In this document: one piece after another, positions 11,477 to 23,800 of the stretch
Layout of the letters: each line of letters opens with the position of its first letter
Numbering within the stretch: the stretch's first letter is position 1
Source of the DNA: Chlamydomonas sphaeroides
Lineage: Eukaryota > Chlorophyta > Chlorophyceae > Chlamydomonadales > Chlamydomonadaceae
Direction: 5' to 3'
NCBI GenBank assembly: GCA_001662425.1
Contig: BDDC01000030.1
Location: 32,685 to 96,684, forward strand
DNA: 64,000 nt
Notes under the pieces: generated by a model
Told to the model about the DNA's origin: nothing
The model's input: only the letters and a program-made list of their open reading frames with translations
Databases searched by the model: none
Made by a program: the position numbers and the translations under genes

Positions 11477-13374
11477 GGCCGGCTGGTTAGTGCTAGGGTG
11501 GCGTGGTGGGCGAGCCCTTGCAAGTGTGTTTCGTGCCAGGATGGCGTGGCGGGCGAGGCAAGGCTCACGGCGTGGGCCAGGCGGGCCCAGGGGCGCGGCA
11601 TGTGGCCGAGGGCGCGGGGCGCAGCGCGTGAGCGGAGCGTGGGGGTGAGGGCTGCTGGATGGCAGCTGGCCCGTGCCGTGCTGGCCAAGGTGTTCAAGCA
11701 AATGAGAGGTCTATAGGCAGGGCGTTAGGGACGGCCATTCCGAGGGGTGCAGGTAGGTGTCCGGGCAGGGCGGTTGCTTGCCTGCATCCGTGTACCCAGC
11801 AGCCTCTTGCGTGTCGCGACGTGACGGGTACCCTCGGAGGCGGGAGCGCGGTACGAGGCACACGGCCAAAGCGGCCGCGAGCAATGGCCCCAGCGCCTGT
11901 TGCACCCGGCAGACCCGCGCCGCTTCGGTTCTGCGAGTCCGGCGAGGGAGTGGGCTCCAGGTCGCGGCCGTGGAGGTTGCTCCCGTACGTGATGGCGTGC
12001 ACGGGTCTGCTTGGCCGGCGGGCATCTACAGCAGAGCTGCGCTGCCGCGCATCCGCAGGGCGCCATCCAGGGTGCATTTTGCAGGGCTGGCACTCGGCTA
12101 GCGGGGCGGAGATGGGGAGCGTAGCGCAGAGGCAGCAGGCGTCCAGTGCAGAGGCGTAGTCGGTGATCCCACGTGCGGATTGGCTGGGGCGGCAGGTGGC
12201 TGCTGCGAGGGGTCTGCGCGCTGCGGCTCAGCAGGCGCAATGACACCTGTGGGATGCCCGCTGGCGTGAGGCCGGGCAGCTGGCCGGACGCCAGCTCACC
12301 AGGTCATGTGGCAAGCGCCGACCGGACCCTGCAAGATCGGAAGACCGCCGAAGCATGGGGAAGCGGCTGCGTCGTGGGGAGGTCGGCGACGAGGGTTGTC
12401 ACGAGCAGGCCGCTGGCAATCAAGGTTTTCACTGTAGAAACAGCGAAAAAATCAGGTAAGGGTACCTGAGACGGGAGGTTGCGCCATAAGCGGGCGCGTC
12501 AGGAGCAGGCGGCAGCCGACATGCCGCACCGCCACAAAGGTCGCCAACAAGATTGCCAGGGCCACCGAGCAGGCGCTGTAGGACCGCCTACTGCGCTGCG
12601 AGGGCGACGCGGCGGAGCACAAATGCTGCCCCCGGGCACGGTTGGCTTGTGATTCGCGGGTGGCTGCGCAGGGGTTTGACACGGTTTCCGCTGTTGCTGC
12701 GCAGCCGGCTCCTAATTGCCTCCTCTGCAGTGTATTGTTCTGCAAACGTCCTGATCATTTATAGCACGACCATTTGTCACCGGGTGGCCTTGGCGCGGGC
12801 GGCCATATTGTTACGACGGCAGCGCCTGCCCTTCACACGGTCTTGTTTCACTGGTATAAGCTGCTGTCATACGAAGAACTAAACACCTGTGATCTAATAG
12901 CCGAGCTGTCGAGACCGCCACGCACAAACAAGACTTTTCGCGGCAAAGCGGGAAGTTAACGCTGAGCCAGCCGCAGTACCAGCAACTTAGGCCTAGGCTG
13001 CGCTTGCAGCAGTCGCCAGCGGCCCGGGCGGGGCCGAGAGCCCGCAGCTACCTGTTCACAGGCCAGATGGCTGATGAACTCGCGCAGCCATTGGAACTTA
13101 ACGTATAGAGCGGCCCATGATAGGCGGCCCATGATCGAGGCTGACATCGAAGGGGAGCTCGGCGTCGGGTGAGCTGACCGTGAAGCGGATGTAGCGCAGC
13201 GCCCGCTTTGCGGCCCGCCCGCAACAAGGCCAGCACGGACCTAATACGCTCATGTCCGCTGGCCGCAGAACCAGCGCGAACACACAGGCGGGGCGCCATC
13301 GGGGACACAAGGTGACCAAGTCCGAAGGCGCCAGCTTCTTCAGTGGACATGACCCCTCTATGAAAGGAGGAGCC
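11477..13374. other. Intergenic region upstream of the MATE gene
   Basis: This holds the 3' UTR of the editing/exonuclease gene and the upstream region of the MATE gene. No TGTAA signal and no open frame with family similarity were found. A minus-strand frame at 13098-13403 is protein-like in composition (see findings). The part around 12720-12960 is less GC-rich than its surroundings. Confidence 0.45.
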
Positions 13375-16143
13375 ATGAAGCCGTCAACGCCGAAGAAGGC
13401 CACGGCCTCATGGACGGGCGTCGCGTCCCGGTAGGGTGGGGTGGGGTGGCGGGAGGGTGCGGCAACATCTATGCGACATGTCAGCGCACTCCCCTGAGCC
13501 CACGGCTCTCCCTTCCGCGACTAAGCGCCCTACCCAACCCCATTCCATCGTTACCATCAACAACAGGTTATGGGCGCTAGCCTGGCCTCTGTCCGGCATG
13601 GAGGTCATGACGTTCGCCAAGGAGCTCATTATCACCGCCTTTGTGGGCCACCTGGGGCCCGTTGAGCTCTCCTCCCTGGTTCTCTCGCAAACCCTGTACA
13701 ACGTCAGTGGCAACGCGCCCATGTTGGGCGTGGTCACGGCTATGGAGACCTTCTGCGGCCAGGCGTACGGAGCAAAGAAGTACTCGACGGTCGGCGTCGT
13801 GACGCAGCGTGCGCTGGTGATCACGACGCTCTTCAACCTCATGTGTGTCGCCATGTGGGGCAGGGCCGAGCAGCTGATGCTGGCCATGGGCCAGGACCCC
13901 GCCATTGCCAAGGCCGCCGGCCGCTTCACCATCCTGCTCAGCCCCTGCCTCGTGCTGGACGGCTTCGAGCAGTGCATGCGCCGTTACCTGGCAGCACAGT
14001 CCGTCGTGCAGCCGCTCATGTACGTCACATTCCTGGCTACGCTCCTGACGCCGCTGTACCTCTGGTACTTCATCTTCAGGTGCGGGCTACGCCGGGGTCG
14101 CTGCGGCGAGGGTGGTCATTGCAACGCCGTTAATGCATGGAAGGGGCGAGGGTGGACGATGAAGCGGAATGCTTGTTTACTTTCTTAATGATGCCAGGGA
14201 TCGAACATCTCAGGGGCACAGCGCTTCTATGTGGTCAGGGTGTGGGGTTTCAGCAATTTAACTGCACAGCCTCCCCAATGCCCCGTCCTGTGCAGATGCG
14301 GGTGGGGCTTGGACGGCGCGGCGGTGGCGTGGGCGTGCGTGCAGGTCAGCTCCTGCCTGGGGCTGCTGCTCTTCACGCTATGGCACACGTATTGCCAGGA
14401 CCCAAACAAGCGCACCTGGACGGGCTGGAGCCGGGAGTGCCTGACGGAGTGGCCCCTGTACATCCGGGTGGCCATCCCCTCGGCCGTCATGATCTGCCTG
14501 GATTGGTGGACGTTCGAGGTGCGCCCTGGGACTGGCAGCGGCAGGGCAGCAGCGTGGGCTGCGGCGTACAGCCAAGGGCCGTGGGGCTGGCCTATCAATG
14601 TCTAGAGCAACGGGAGTGGCCAGGCATGTGGGTTGGCGCCGTCATGTGGGTCGGGGCCGTAGAACAGGCCGTCGGAGGGCTCGCGACCTGCCTCTGCCTC
14701 ACAGTGCCTGACTAAGGCGCCACTTGTTCGCGCTGCAACCGCTCCCCGTGCCCCTCACGCCCCGCCCACGCCAGATCATCGTCATGCTGTCAGGGCTGCT
14801 GCCGCGCCCCGAGATGACGATGAGCATGATGGGGATCACGTTCAACATCCACGCCCTCTGCTTCTTTGCGGCGCACGGCCTCAGTGGCGCGGCAAGCACG
14901 AGAGTCGGCAACGAGCTGGGTGGGTGCCGTCCGGGCGGGCGCCGGCTTGTGCTCGGACAGGGCACGGATGCTTGGCTGGTCGGCTAGGATTGTGGCCGTA
15001 TCGGTGCGACAGCAGCACCCGGTGTGGCTTGTGCGAAGTATGTGCAGCACAGACCTGTCCACCTGCGAGGAACGTCGCATGGCTCAAAGCTTAACACACA
15101 ACGATCATGCGGCGTGCGACGGGCCCCGCCTCCGCCTGCAGGCGCGAGCCGACCACGACAAGCCTGGTTAAACACACAGGTGGGCCGAGACGCGGGCCAC
15201 ACGGACCCCAATGCCCCCAAAGCGCCGCCCGCCCTGCGAGGCGCTGGGGCCCGGCTCCTGTGAAGCATTGTAACAAGCCACCTGCGCGCGTCAAGGGTGC
15301 TGTCCTCAGCAGCCCAACGACCCACTTGCCTATGATGCGCTCGGGCGCGCATGCTGCTCACCGCCCTGCTCCCTGCCTGCCCCGTGTCCGCCGCCAGGTG
15401 TCTGTGCTCATGGGCACGGTCATCATGATCCTGTGCGCTGGCCTGCTGCTGCTGTTCCGCGAGGAGCTGGGCGCGTTGTTTGCCGCGGAGCGGGAGGTGG
15501 TGCTGCTCACCAGCCAGGCGGTGCCCACGCTGGCCATCTCGCTCATCGGTGCGTGTGGCCAACCATGGGTCGCCGGTGCTAGTCGTTGGTTGAAGTAGCT
15601 AGGAGGTTGACCCGCCTACGCTAGACCCCGTGTGGGGCCAGGGCCCAAGGCCTCGCGCGCGCACCGCGTTGGGTACCGTGCAAGGGCGCGCCGCTGCTGC
15701 TGACGCTGGACCCTGTCGCGCGGCGGTCGCTGACGTGCACGTCGCGTTCCCCGGTGCTCGCAGGCGAGGGCGCTAACACGGTGCTGGCGGGCGTGCTGCG
15801 CGGCTGCGGCCGGCAGAAGATCGGCGCACAGATCAACCTGTTCATGTACTGGGGCATCGGCCTGCCCTTTGCCTGTCTGCTGGCCTTCCGCATGGGCCTG
15901 GGCGCCATGGGCCTGTGGACCGGCCTCGCCTGCACCGCCTCGCTGCAGTCGCTCATCCTGTCGTGGATCGTGTTCAAGTTTGACTGGAACGCCGAGGCGC
16001 ACCGCGCCAAGGCGCTCATCGCCTCGGGCGAGCTAGAAATTGAGCTGGAGGAGGAGGTGGAGCTGCTGGCGAGCGCGGGGGCGCTGACGCGGGACGTGCT
16101 GCTGGACGCGTCGCCTAGCAAGCCCAGCACATTGACGCTGTGA
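13375..16143 (+). CDS. MATE family multidrug/metabolite efflux transporter
   Basis: Seven exons: 13375-13430, 13567-14079, 14296-14518, 14775-14919, 15142-15179, 15398-15548, 15764-16143; about 501 residues. It shows the MatE pattern: LWALAWPLSGMEV, then FVGHLGPVELSSLVLSQTLY, then AMETFCGQAYGAKKYSTVG in the first half. In the second half come GLSGAASTRVGNELGASRPR and LAGVLRGCGRQKIGAQINL, then YWGIGLPFACLLAF. MATE proteins are twelve-helix antiporters that use H+ or Na+ to export organic cations or metabolites. The 38-nt exon at 15142-15179 was found because it completes the NELGA motif and fixes the phase. The start is less sure: 13252 is an upstream in-frame ATG (adds 41 residues), and 13478 would be used if exon 2 opened without an upstream exon. 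An acidic tail (ELEIELEEEVEL) ends the protein. Confidence 0.9.
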
Positions 16144-16533
16144 TGAGAGCGCGTGTGCGTGCGGCAAGGTCGTGGGTCCGGAAAGTGTTAGGCCCGATGT
16201 TCGTGACGGCGCCGGGCTAGGTGGTGCTGGTGGTGGTGGTTTCAGGGTCGAGCATGTGGCTAGGTGACTCCGCGAGGCTAAGATTGACGCTCGCTAGGGA
16301 GATTTTGCGTAGGCGGTGCGGCGGCGGCTGCTGAACACAATTAATAGCTACGCGTGTGGGCGCATATGCCGCCGCCTCTTCCACGCATGGACAGGGCGTA
16401 AAACGCCGATGAATAGATGTAGCTGATTCGGGTGCAGGACTGCAGGCATGGCGCTGACTAGCCATCGCTGGCTGCGGCGCGTAGCTTGATCGGAGCGGGG
16501 GCGAACTCGCCATGCGAGGCCCTGGCGTTTTGC

Positions 16534-16538
16534 TGTAA
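16534..16538 (+). terminator. TGTAA polyadenylation signal of the MATE gene
   Basis: The first TGTAA after the MATE stop codon (16143), giving a 3' UTR of about 400 nt. Confidence 0.6.
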
Positions 16539-17792
16539 CGGTCTCGGCCGAGCCCCTCACGTGTTACCCGCTGCCAAGGGCGCCAGTGTTACTGGTCATG
16601 ACCAATGACCAAACGCGGGGACCGCGACAGCCACCCTCATTACAGCCTCGGGGTGATCGATGAGCAGGGCTGCAGCAGAGGAGGCAGCGACGCATGCTAA
16701 AGTAGAAGCATGTATCTAGGCAGGCATCAACCGCACCGCTGACTTTCCCACTCGGTGCAAGTGTGCAACGCGTTACGAACAGTAGCCACGGCGGCTTGAT
16801 GCGCTTGACAGGGAAAGGCTGGTCACAGCCGCTGCAAAAGGATTTAGGTTGGCCGTGCGAGCTGCGCCGCCTGGCTGCCGCCCTGCGCATCGGGCACGCC
16901 CAAGTGGCAAACCAAACGCCACATCACGTTAGCGCCAGCCCAACCTCCGACTAGGTCGCCAAACTTGCGTGGTTTGAAGAGAAGCTGGGCTGCAGGCCGG
17001 TAGGGGTGATCAGCGCCAGCGTGGCTGTGGCTCGTCTAGCTGGCACCCAGGATTAAGACCGACCGGTTGGGTGGCTCCACCAGCGTAGTTGAGCTTAACC
17101 TGCCGGATCATGCGCGGCGCAGCCAACGCGTCAGAGGACGGAACGGGGTCTCTGATGGGGCCCCGCCTGGCAGTTGGGCGACGTGCGCCTGCCCTCCTGT
17201 GCCAGCCTAGACCGCGCACACCCTGCGCACGCCGCGCATGGGCTGGTGTGAGTACGTGACCCTGAACGAGCGGTGCGGGTGCGGCGGGGCACCTCGCACA
17301 CGTCGAAAGGTTGGCGAGGCCCGGACCGGTGGCCGTTGGTCACGGTCTGCCGTGCGCCCAGACCGCCAGACGTGGTAGGTGGTACCCATGCGCCCGATAC
17401 ATGCAACCCTATTCGGAAGGTCTTCAAGCTCTTGGCATGTTCCTTAAAGAGACCAGTCCGTGGCTCACGAGCGCCAGCACTGCTGCCGCTGCCTGCACGC
17501 GGTGCCGGCCTGCACGACAGCTGCCATGCGCTCTGCCAGCAGGCGTCAGTGGTCGGACTATCACTACAGAATGGATGGGTTTTGCGAGCCGGCCAGCCCC
17601 TGACGGCCCTACACGCTTCCGGCAGCGTCACGCTACCGTATGGTATGCCCTAGACGCGCCCGCCGCCCTTGCGGCCGCAGGCCAGCAGCCAGGCGCACAC
17701 ACGCTCCAGGATGTGGTGACCATGAGCAACGCTCGAGCCTTTTTCCTTCCATCCCGCAAGCACGGCGCCGCCCTGTGTACCCAGGCCGCATG
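16539..17792. other. Intergenic between convergent genes; no gene supported
   Basis: The stretch lies between the MATE poly(A) signal and the 3' end of the minus-strand gene at 18108-19788. Only short overlapping frames without family similarity are present. Confidence 0.5.
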
Positions 17793-17797
17793 TTACA
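17793..17797 (-). terminator. TGTAA polyadenylation signal (reads TTACA on +) of the coiled-coil gene
   Basis: About 310 nt beyond the minus-strand stop at 18108-18110, a normal 3' UTR length. Confidence 0.55.
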
Positions 17798-18107
17798 GGC
17801 ATGCACGCACACCGGCCCAGAGGCGCGCCGGAGCAGGGCACCCGCCAGGCCGGTTGCGCAGCCCGCGGCCCGGCCAGCGAGCCGCCCTCAATCACTTGCA
17901 AAGTCGCGCCTGCAAGCTACCGCTGCCGCCGCCGCCGCCACGCACCGAGGCGTACCCAGTAATCGTGCCCCACTCGTGACCAACATTTGGCCAACGCCTG
18001 CAGCTCCTGCGCGACACCCTCGCTCTCCGTCCCAGATAACGTTATTCCGCCACGCCATGTTACCCTCGTGCCAGAGCCCCGCCACACCATCCGGCTGCCA
18101 CGCGCCC

Positions 18108-19788
18108 TCACGTCTGCGACGCGGGCACAAAGTCGATGCCGTCCATATACGGCGGCTGCGCCTGCGACAGGATCTTGACCAGCACTTGGGGCGAGTTCAT
18201 GTGCATGTAGGTCTGGAAGTTCTCCTTGTGGTAGTCGGCCTGGGGTGCAGGGCAGGGCAGGCGGTGAGGGAGCAGACAGAGCTGGGCATTCAGGGGCAGC
18301 GGAGACGTAGGCGGTCAGGTCACGGTGTTGGGGCGGCTCGGGTCAGGGCCGCGCGGGCTGCAGGGGCACGGTGTACGCCGGCGGTTGCCTCAGACCGCGT
18401 GAGGCTACCAACCGCACTCGCCGGCTGCTCGCGCTGCGGTGGTGGGGCTGCTGTGTCACCACAGGGCCGGCCTGGCCACGGCCGCGCGGCCGCACCTGCA
18501 GCAGCGAGCAGACCGCCTGCGCCTGCTCCACCAGCCGCTCGGCCTTGTCCAGCATGCCGCTCACGGCGTCCACCTGGGGGGGCGGGGGAGCGGAGGCCAG
18601 AGCGCGGAGGCCAGAGGGCGGCTCATGCGCGGCAGACAACAGACAGTCATATAGAGACGAAGCCTCCAGCCAGGCATGCTGACCTCTCAGTGGCGGATCA
18701 GGCCCGGCACCGTGTGGCGTAGCCGGATGGAGCACTGCCCTCGTAAGCCGCTGCTGCCGGCATGCCCGCCCTCCGCCCCCCAGGCCCGGCTGCGCCCCCC
18801 CGCCCGCTGAACCCGGCGTGCCTCTCCTGACCCCGGCCCACCTGGAACTCCAGCTGCATGTCTGCCCTCCGCTGCGCCGCCTCCAGCGCACCAAGGTCCA
18901 CGCGCGGCACCGCCGCCTCATCCCGCGCCGCGCCCTGCTCCCCGCCCTCCTCTGCCGCTGCCGCGCCGCCCAGCCCCTCGCCCGCGCTGCCGCCGCTTGC
19001 CACGGCGCCATCGCCGTACTTGTCGCGCAAAGCCAGCCACGACCGCTCCTCGGCCTGCAGCGAGCGCAGCCGCAGAGCTAGGCTCGCGGCCATGCGCTCG
19101 CCATGGCACAGCTCCCGCAGCATGGGCGGCAGCGCGTCGTAGGCGGTGAGCTGCTCGGCCGAGCCCGCCTGCAGCAGCGCGTGCGCGCTCGCCAGACGCG
19201 CATCGAGGCCGGCGCGGAAGCAGCGCAGCAGCGCGGCCGAGGCCTTGGCGGCCGCGGGGTCGCTGGGCGGGGCCGCGAGGCGCAGGATCTGCTCCAGCAG
19301 CCATGGCACGGTCACCGCGGCCGGGCAGCGCGGGGGCACGGCAGTGAGCATGCGGCCGAGCTCAGCGGGCAGGTCTAGCTGCGGCGGTTGCCGGGGCGCG
19401 GCCGTTGGCGCGTCCTCGGCGCCTTCCGCGCCCTCGGGTGGCGCTTCCATGGTTGGCGAAGCGACCGGCGAGCGCGCAGCTCCGTCGTCGACAGCGTCAG
19501 CGTGCGGACCGATGTCGGCGCCGGGGCTCGTGACAATGGCTGCCGCTTCGTCAGCGGTGGCCGCTGGCGGCATGCCACCGCACAGCGCCTTTGGCGTGGG
19601 CGGCATAGCGTCTGTGTTGCTGCTGGGACTCCCACTGCTGTCCAGGTGCTCCACGATATGGCTAGCCACGATCTGGTCCCGGTTGTGGGGTAGTTGCTGG
19701 TGTGGAACCTGCTCCAGCTGTGGCGCAGCCTCCACAGCCCGGCGTTTCCGCACGAAGGTCAGCCCATCGGCCTCCACCAGCTCATTCC
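18108..19788 (-). CDS. Coiled-coil protein, possibly Dsn1/Mis13-like kinetochore subunit (5' end unresolved)
   Basis: Three exons are clear, in transcription order: 19788-18842, 18573-18496 and 18239-18108 (stop TGA at 18110-18108), about 384 residues. The first listed exon seems to start after an acceptor at 19789-19790 and needs one base from an upstream exon that I could not place; an in-frame stop lies just upstream of the acceptor. Near the N-terminus is ADGLTFVRKRRAVEA, then a disordered Pro/Ala region, then helices: VPWLLEQILRLAA, ALLRCFRAGLDARLASAHAL, ERMAASLALRLRSLQAEERS, LEAAQRRADMQLEFQ. The end is DYHKENFQTYMHMNSP and QAQPPYMDGIDFV. The DG-x-F-x-RKR motif near the N-terminus and the helical body recall Dsn1/Mis13 of the Mis12 kinetochore complex. 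That is weak similarity from memory, and any coiled-coil protein is possible. Confidence 0.55.
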
Positions 19789-20881
19789 CTGCGTCAGCGT
19801 TTGCCGTATGCAAGCGTCAGCGGGTGTATGCCTTGCAGCTGCCCAGCCATCTACATCATACCTTTTGCGGTGGACTTGCGTACCACCTCCTTGGGGTGTC
19901 CATCCTGCAGCGCATGGCACCTTAGCGCCAGATACGCCGCAGAAGCTGAACGACGGACTGCATCTATTGAGAACCCCAATTATCCAAAGCAGTCGCGCCT
20001 GTGCTACGTCCGCACCTTCGCCTGCAAGTGAAGCTGCACGCGAACTCGCGGTGCGTCCGAGGTGCCACCGCTCATTCTATGCAGTTCTATCAGCAGTTAT
20101 ATAATATGCAAATGCACTAGCGACCAGTCACGCAAGCGATTCAGTAAGCGGCGACAAGTTTGCGCGACAGCTGGGTCAAGTGATGGAAAATGCAATGTTA
20201 CGGTGCTTTGTCAGGGCTGTCTGCCGTCTCAAGTTATGGCTTCCAAGAGTTCTCTCAGCAACAATTGGAAATCGCGCGGTTGTGGATCCTGGCCTGCCGA
20301 GTGCCGACGCTCCGACTCCTGCTCGCTCTTCCCGACGCCCCAGGTTTCCTTGCAGGTTTTCTAGCTGAACTCATTTTGGGCAATTGGATGGATGGCGCAA
20401 TGCGGGGCCGGACAGGCCACGTAGGCCGTGACAGACCGCTCACGGTGACGCCTAATGCTTTGCGCAGGCGCCACCAGCTATCCGGTGATCCTAAACATTT
20501 GAAACTACTGAGGCCGTTGAAACCCCAAAGCACGTGCGTTGATTGTCGAACCCCAACTGAGAAGGCCTCCGCTGGCCTGCGAGCTTTGGACTGCGAGCAT
20601 CAAGCCGCTACACGCACGAGCCACAAGCGCAAACGAGTATAAGGTGTTACTCGATTAGAGGAAGCCGGCCTGCCGCCAGACGCCGTACATCCCTGCCATA
20701 ACGCAGCCCGCGAGGCCAGAGGCCGGCCGATGCGGGGTACTTGAGCCGCCAGCCGCGCCCTACCTGCGGCATAATCAGTGCAAAGCGATCCTCATCGCGC
20801 TTACCGCGCAGCTTGCGTTCCCTAAAGTAACCCAGCCATTGTCCACGGCAGCTCTGCCAGCGGAGCTTGCAACAGGCGAAG
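19789..20881. other. Intergenic between divergent genes
   Basis: It must contain the missing first exon(s) and promoter of the minus-strand coiled-coil gene and the promoter of the first sulfate transporter. On the minus strand a short exon from an ATG near 19908, ending at a donor before GTATG near 19865, is possible, but its phase does not match the acceptor at 19789. GC content is lower here than in the genes. Confidence 0.4.
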
Positions 20882-23800
20882 ATGTCTGCTTTATCATGGC
20901 AAGGCATTGTGGCCGTGACCTTCACGGCCTGCTCATTCGTAGTAATGGCGGCCGACTGGGTGAGGAAGCGACCGCCGCGGCCTGGCCGATGGGACTCGTT
21001 GACTGTGACAGGGTCCTCGCTGCACTGCTTCAACATGAAGCAAGCATTGCACTGCGTCCATGTAGTGCTGACGGCCAACCTCGCTGACGCTTGCGCAACC
21101 GCTCCGTTGCCCATGCATCCGCAGGTCGGCCCTGACATCACCTTTACGGTGCTTCTGGCGTTCTTGACCGCCTTCGATGGTCAAATTATCACGGTGGCGC
21201 GTGCTGGTCAAGGCTATGGCAACACAGGTCTACTCACCGTCGTCTTCTTGTACCTCGTCGCCGAGGGTGTTACGCAAACCGGAGGTGCGCAGGGACACAA
21301 GATCCCAGCCGATCGACCGCATCGGGGCCCCTCAAGCAGTAACTATCCTCGCACTAGCGAACCGAAGCCACTCGCATCGTCCACTGATTCCATCCCTTCC
21401 CCATTTAACCTCTGCGCAGGCCTCGAACAGATCATGAACTACGTCTTGGGCCGCTCCCGCTCCGTGCACTGGGCGCTCGTGCGCTCCATGCTCCCAGTCA
21501 TGGCCCTGTCAGCCTTCCTCAACAACACGCCGTGCGTCACCTTCATGATCCCCATCCTCATGTCCTGGGCGCGCCGCTGCGGGGTGCCGCCCAAGAAGCT
21601 GCTCATCCCCCTCTCGTACGCTGCCGTACTGGGTGGCACCTGCACATCCATCGGCACCTCCACCAACCTGGTCATCGTCGGCCTGCAGGTGCGCAACGCA
21701 GGCCCAGGCTGCACAGTGGCTAACCGGCTCGTCTTCGCCGTCTTCCTGTCTTGCTATCTGCCCCTTGCTGCTGACCGGGACCCGCCCGAACACTGCGGCC
21801 TTCATTTTCCTTGCCCCCACAGGAGCAACGCTACACGAAAGCCAAGAAGTTCGATGAGGCTAAGTTCCGGATCTTCGACATCGCTCCGTACGGCGTGCCG
21901 TACGCACTCTGGGTAGGTCGTGTTGCGCGGGCAGCTCCTGCTACACATGCAATCTTGGGTGTACTGGGAACGTGTTGGCAGACCAACGCCCGCCCGTCGG
22001 AAACCACGCTCGCTTGAACCTCTATCTCCCTCCCTCCCTCTCTCCTCCTTCCTTGAATTTGCCTCCCTCGCAGGGCTTCATCTTCATTGTTTGCGTTCAG
22101 GTGAGGTTGGTGCGCATTCGTGCCCGCTGGGCACATACCCGCATCCCGACCCAACCACATGGCTGCAGCGTCCTGGCTGCGCGCTCCGCTTGGTCACCCT
22201 GCCTCACCCTGCTCGGCTCCACCTCCTGCCCACTGCCTCGGCGCGTCCCTCGCCCCTCCCCCAGCGCTTCCTGCTGCCAGGCAACAGCTCCCGCTACGCC
22301 AAGGACCTGCTGCTGGCGGTGCGCGTGCTGCCCTCGTCCGTGGTGGTCAAGAAGAAGTTCAAGGACTCGGGCCTCATGCAGCAGACCGGCTTTTCCCTGT
22401 CGGCCGTTTGGCGCAACGGCCAGTTCATCAGGTGCGGTCATGGGGCGATAGCACTTGCCGCACGCTGCACGGATCCCCAGTGCGCCGCACCCTACACGCA
22501 CCGGTGCCCCGCGCGCGGCGAGCCCTGGCTGTGTCGCGCAGGCTGTGGCCTAGCATAACCGCCTCACCCCATAACCCCATGGCTCATGCCCGCCTCTTTG
22601 ACTTGTTTCAGGAGCCCCGACGTCGACTTCGTGCTGGACGCCAACGACGTACTGTACGTGGCGGGCGAGCTTGACGTGGTGGAGTTTGTAGGCGAGGAGT
22701 ACGGCCTGGGCCTGGTCACGCAGGTAGGAGGGGCGGGGTGAGCATCTCGTATAGCTTGTGCGAGGCGCGCCCGTTGCGACCGTTGTGACCCAGGGCAGCA
22801 AATCGTGTGCCCAGGCCCTAGCCAATTGAAAAGAATTCCCGTTGCTTCCTAACCACAGGAGCAGGAGGCTTTCTCGGAGCGCCTGGGCCTTGATGAGTCC
22901 GCCGCCTTCAGCAACACCGGCGGCTCGCCGTACAAGAAGCTTGTCCAGGTGAGGCCGTGCGAGCATAGGTTCCGTACTCTCGAAGGCGTGCCCGGGTCGC
23001 TGTATGATACACATCCGACGCCGTGCCTGACGAACGTCCTCCCTATCCTGCTTCTGCAGATTACTCTGTCCAAGACCTCGGACCTGATTGGCCACAGGGT
23101 GCAAGAAGTGCAGTGGCAGGGCCGCTTTGGCCTCGTTCCCGTCGCCATTCAGCGCGGCAACGGCCGCGAGGACTGCCGCCTGAGCGACGTAGTTCTGGCC
23201 CCCAACGACGTACTCGTCTTGGACACCAGTGAGCTTGGGGTGGGCTTGGGCTTGTCGTCTTGCGTTGCGGCCTGCCGTTGTGGCAGCGCTGGCCAATGTA
23301 GCACCAGTCAGTGGCATGCCCCGCCCATCGTACCTTGGCAGCTTGTCCAACCCAAGTGTCTTTTGTGTCATTCCGGCTGCCTTCCCGCTCGCAGCACCCC
23401 ATTTCGACGAGGCCCGCGAGGAGTTCAAGTCTAACTTCACAAAGCTTCGCTTCATCAAGGACGGCGCCGCCAAGGAGTTCATCATCGGGGTCAAGGTGGG
23501 GAGAGATGCCATATCTTTGCTGTCTTGTGTGGCGCTGAGCCATTGCTTCGAATTTGGCGGCCACACTGAGACGGGGTGCTGCTCACGCATAACACGCGTG
23601 CCAACCGCGCTTCTGCCGACGACAGGTCAAGAAGAGCTCGGACTCCGTGGGCAAGACCGTGTCCGCCGCCGGCCTGCGCGGCATCCCCGGCCTTTACGTG
23701 CTGTCGGTTGACCGCGCTGACGGCACCACCGTCGACGCCTCCGACTACCTGTACAAGATCCAGCCGGTGAGGCGGCTTCAGCTGCGGCCTGATGGGCTGC

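Noticed and set aside
14195..14225. tRNA T-arm-like sequence on the minus strand (GTTCGATCCCTGGC)
   Set aside because: The flanking bases do not pair to a T stem or an acceptor stem, and it lies in a MATE intron.
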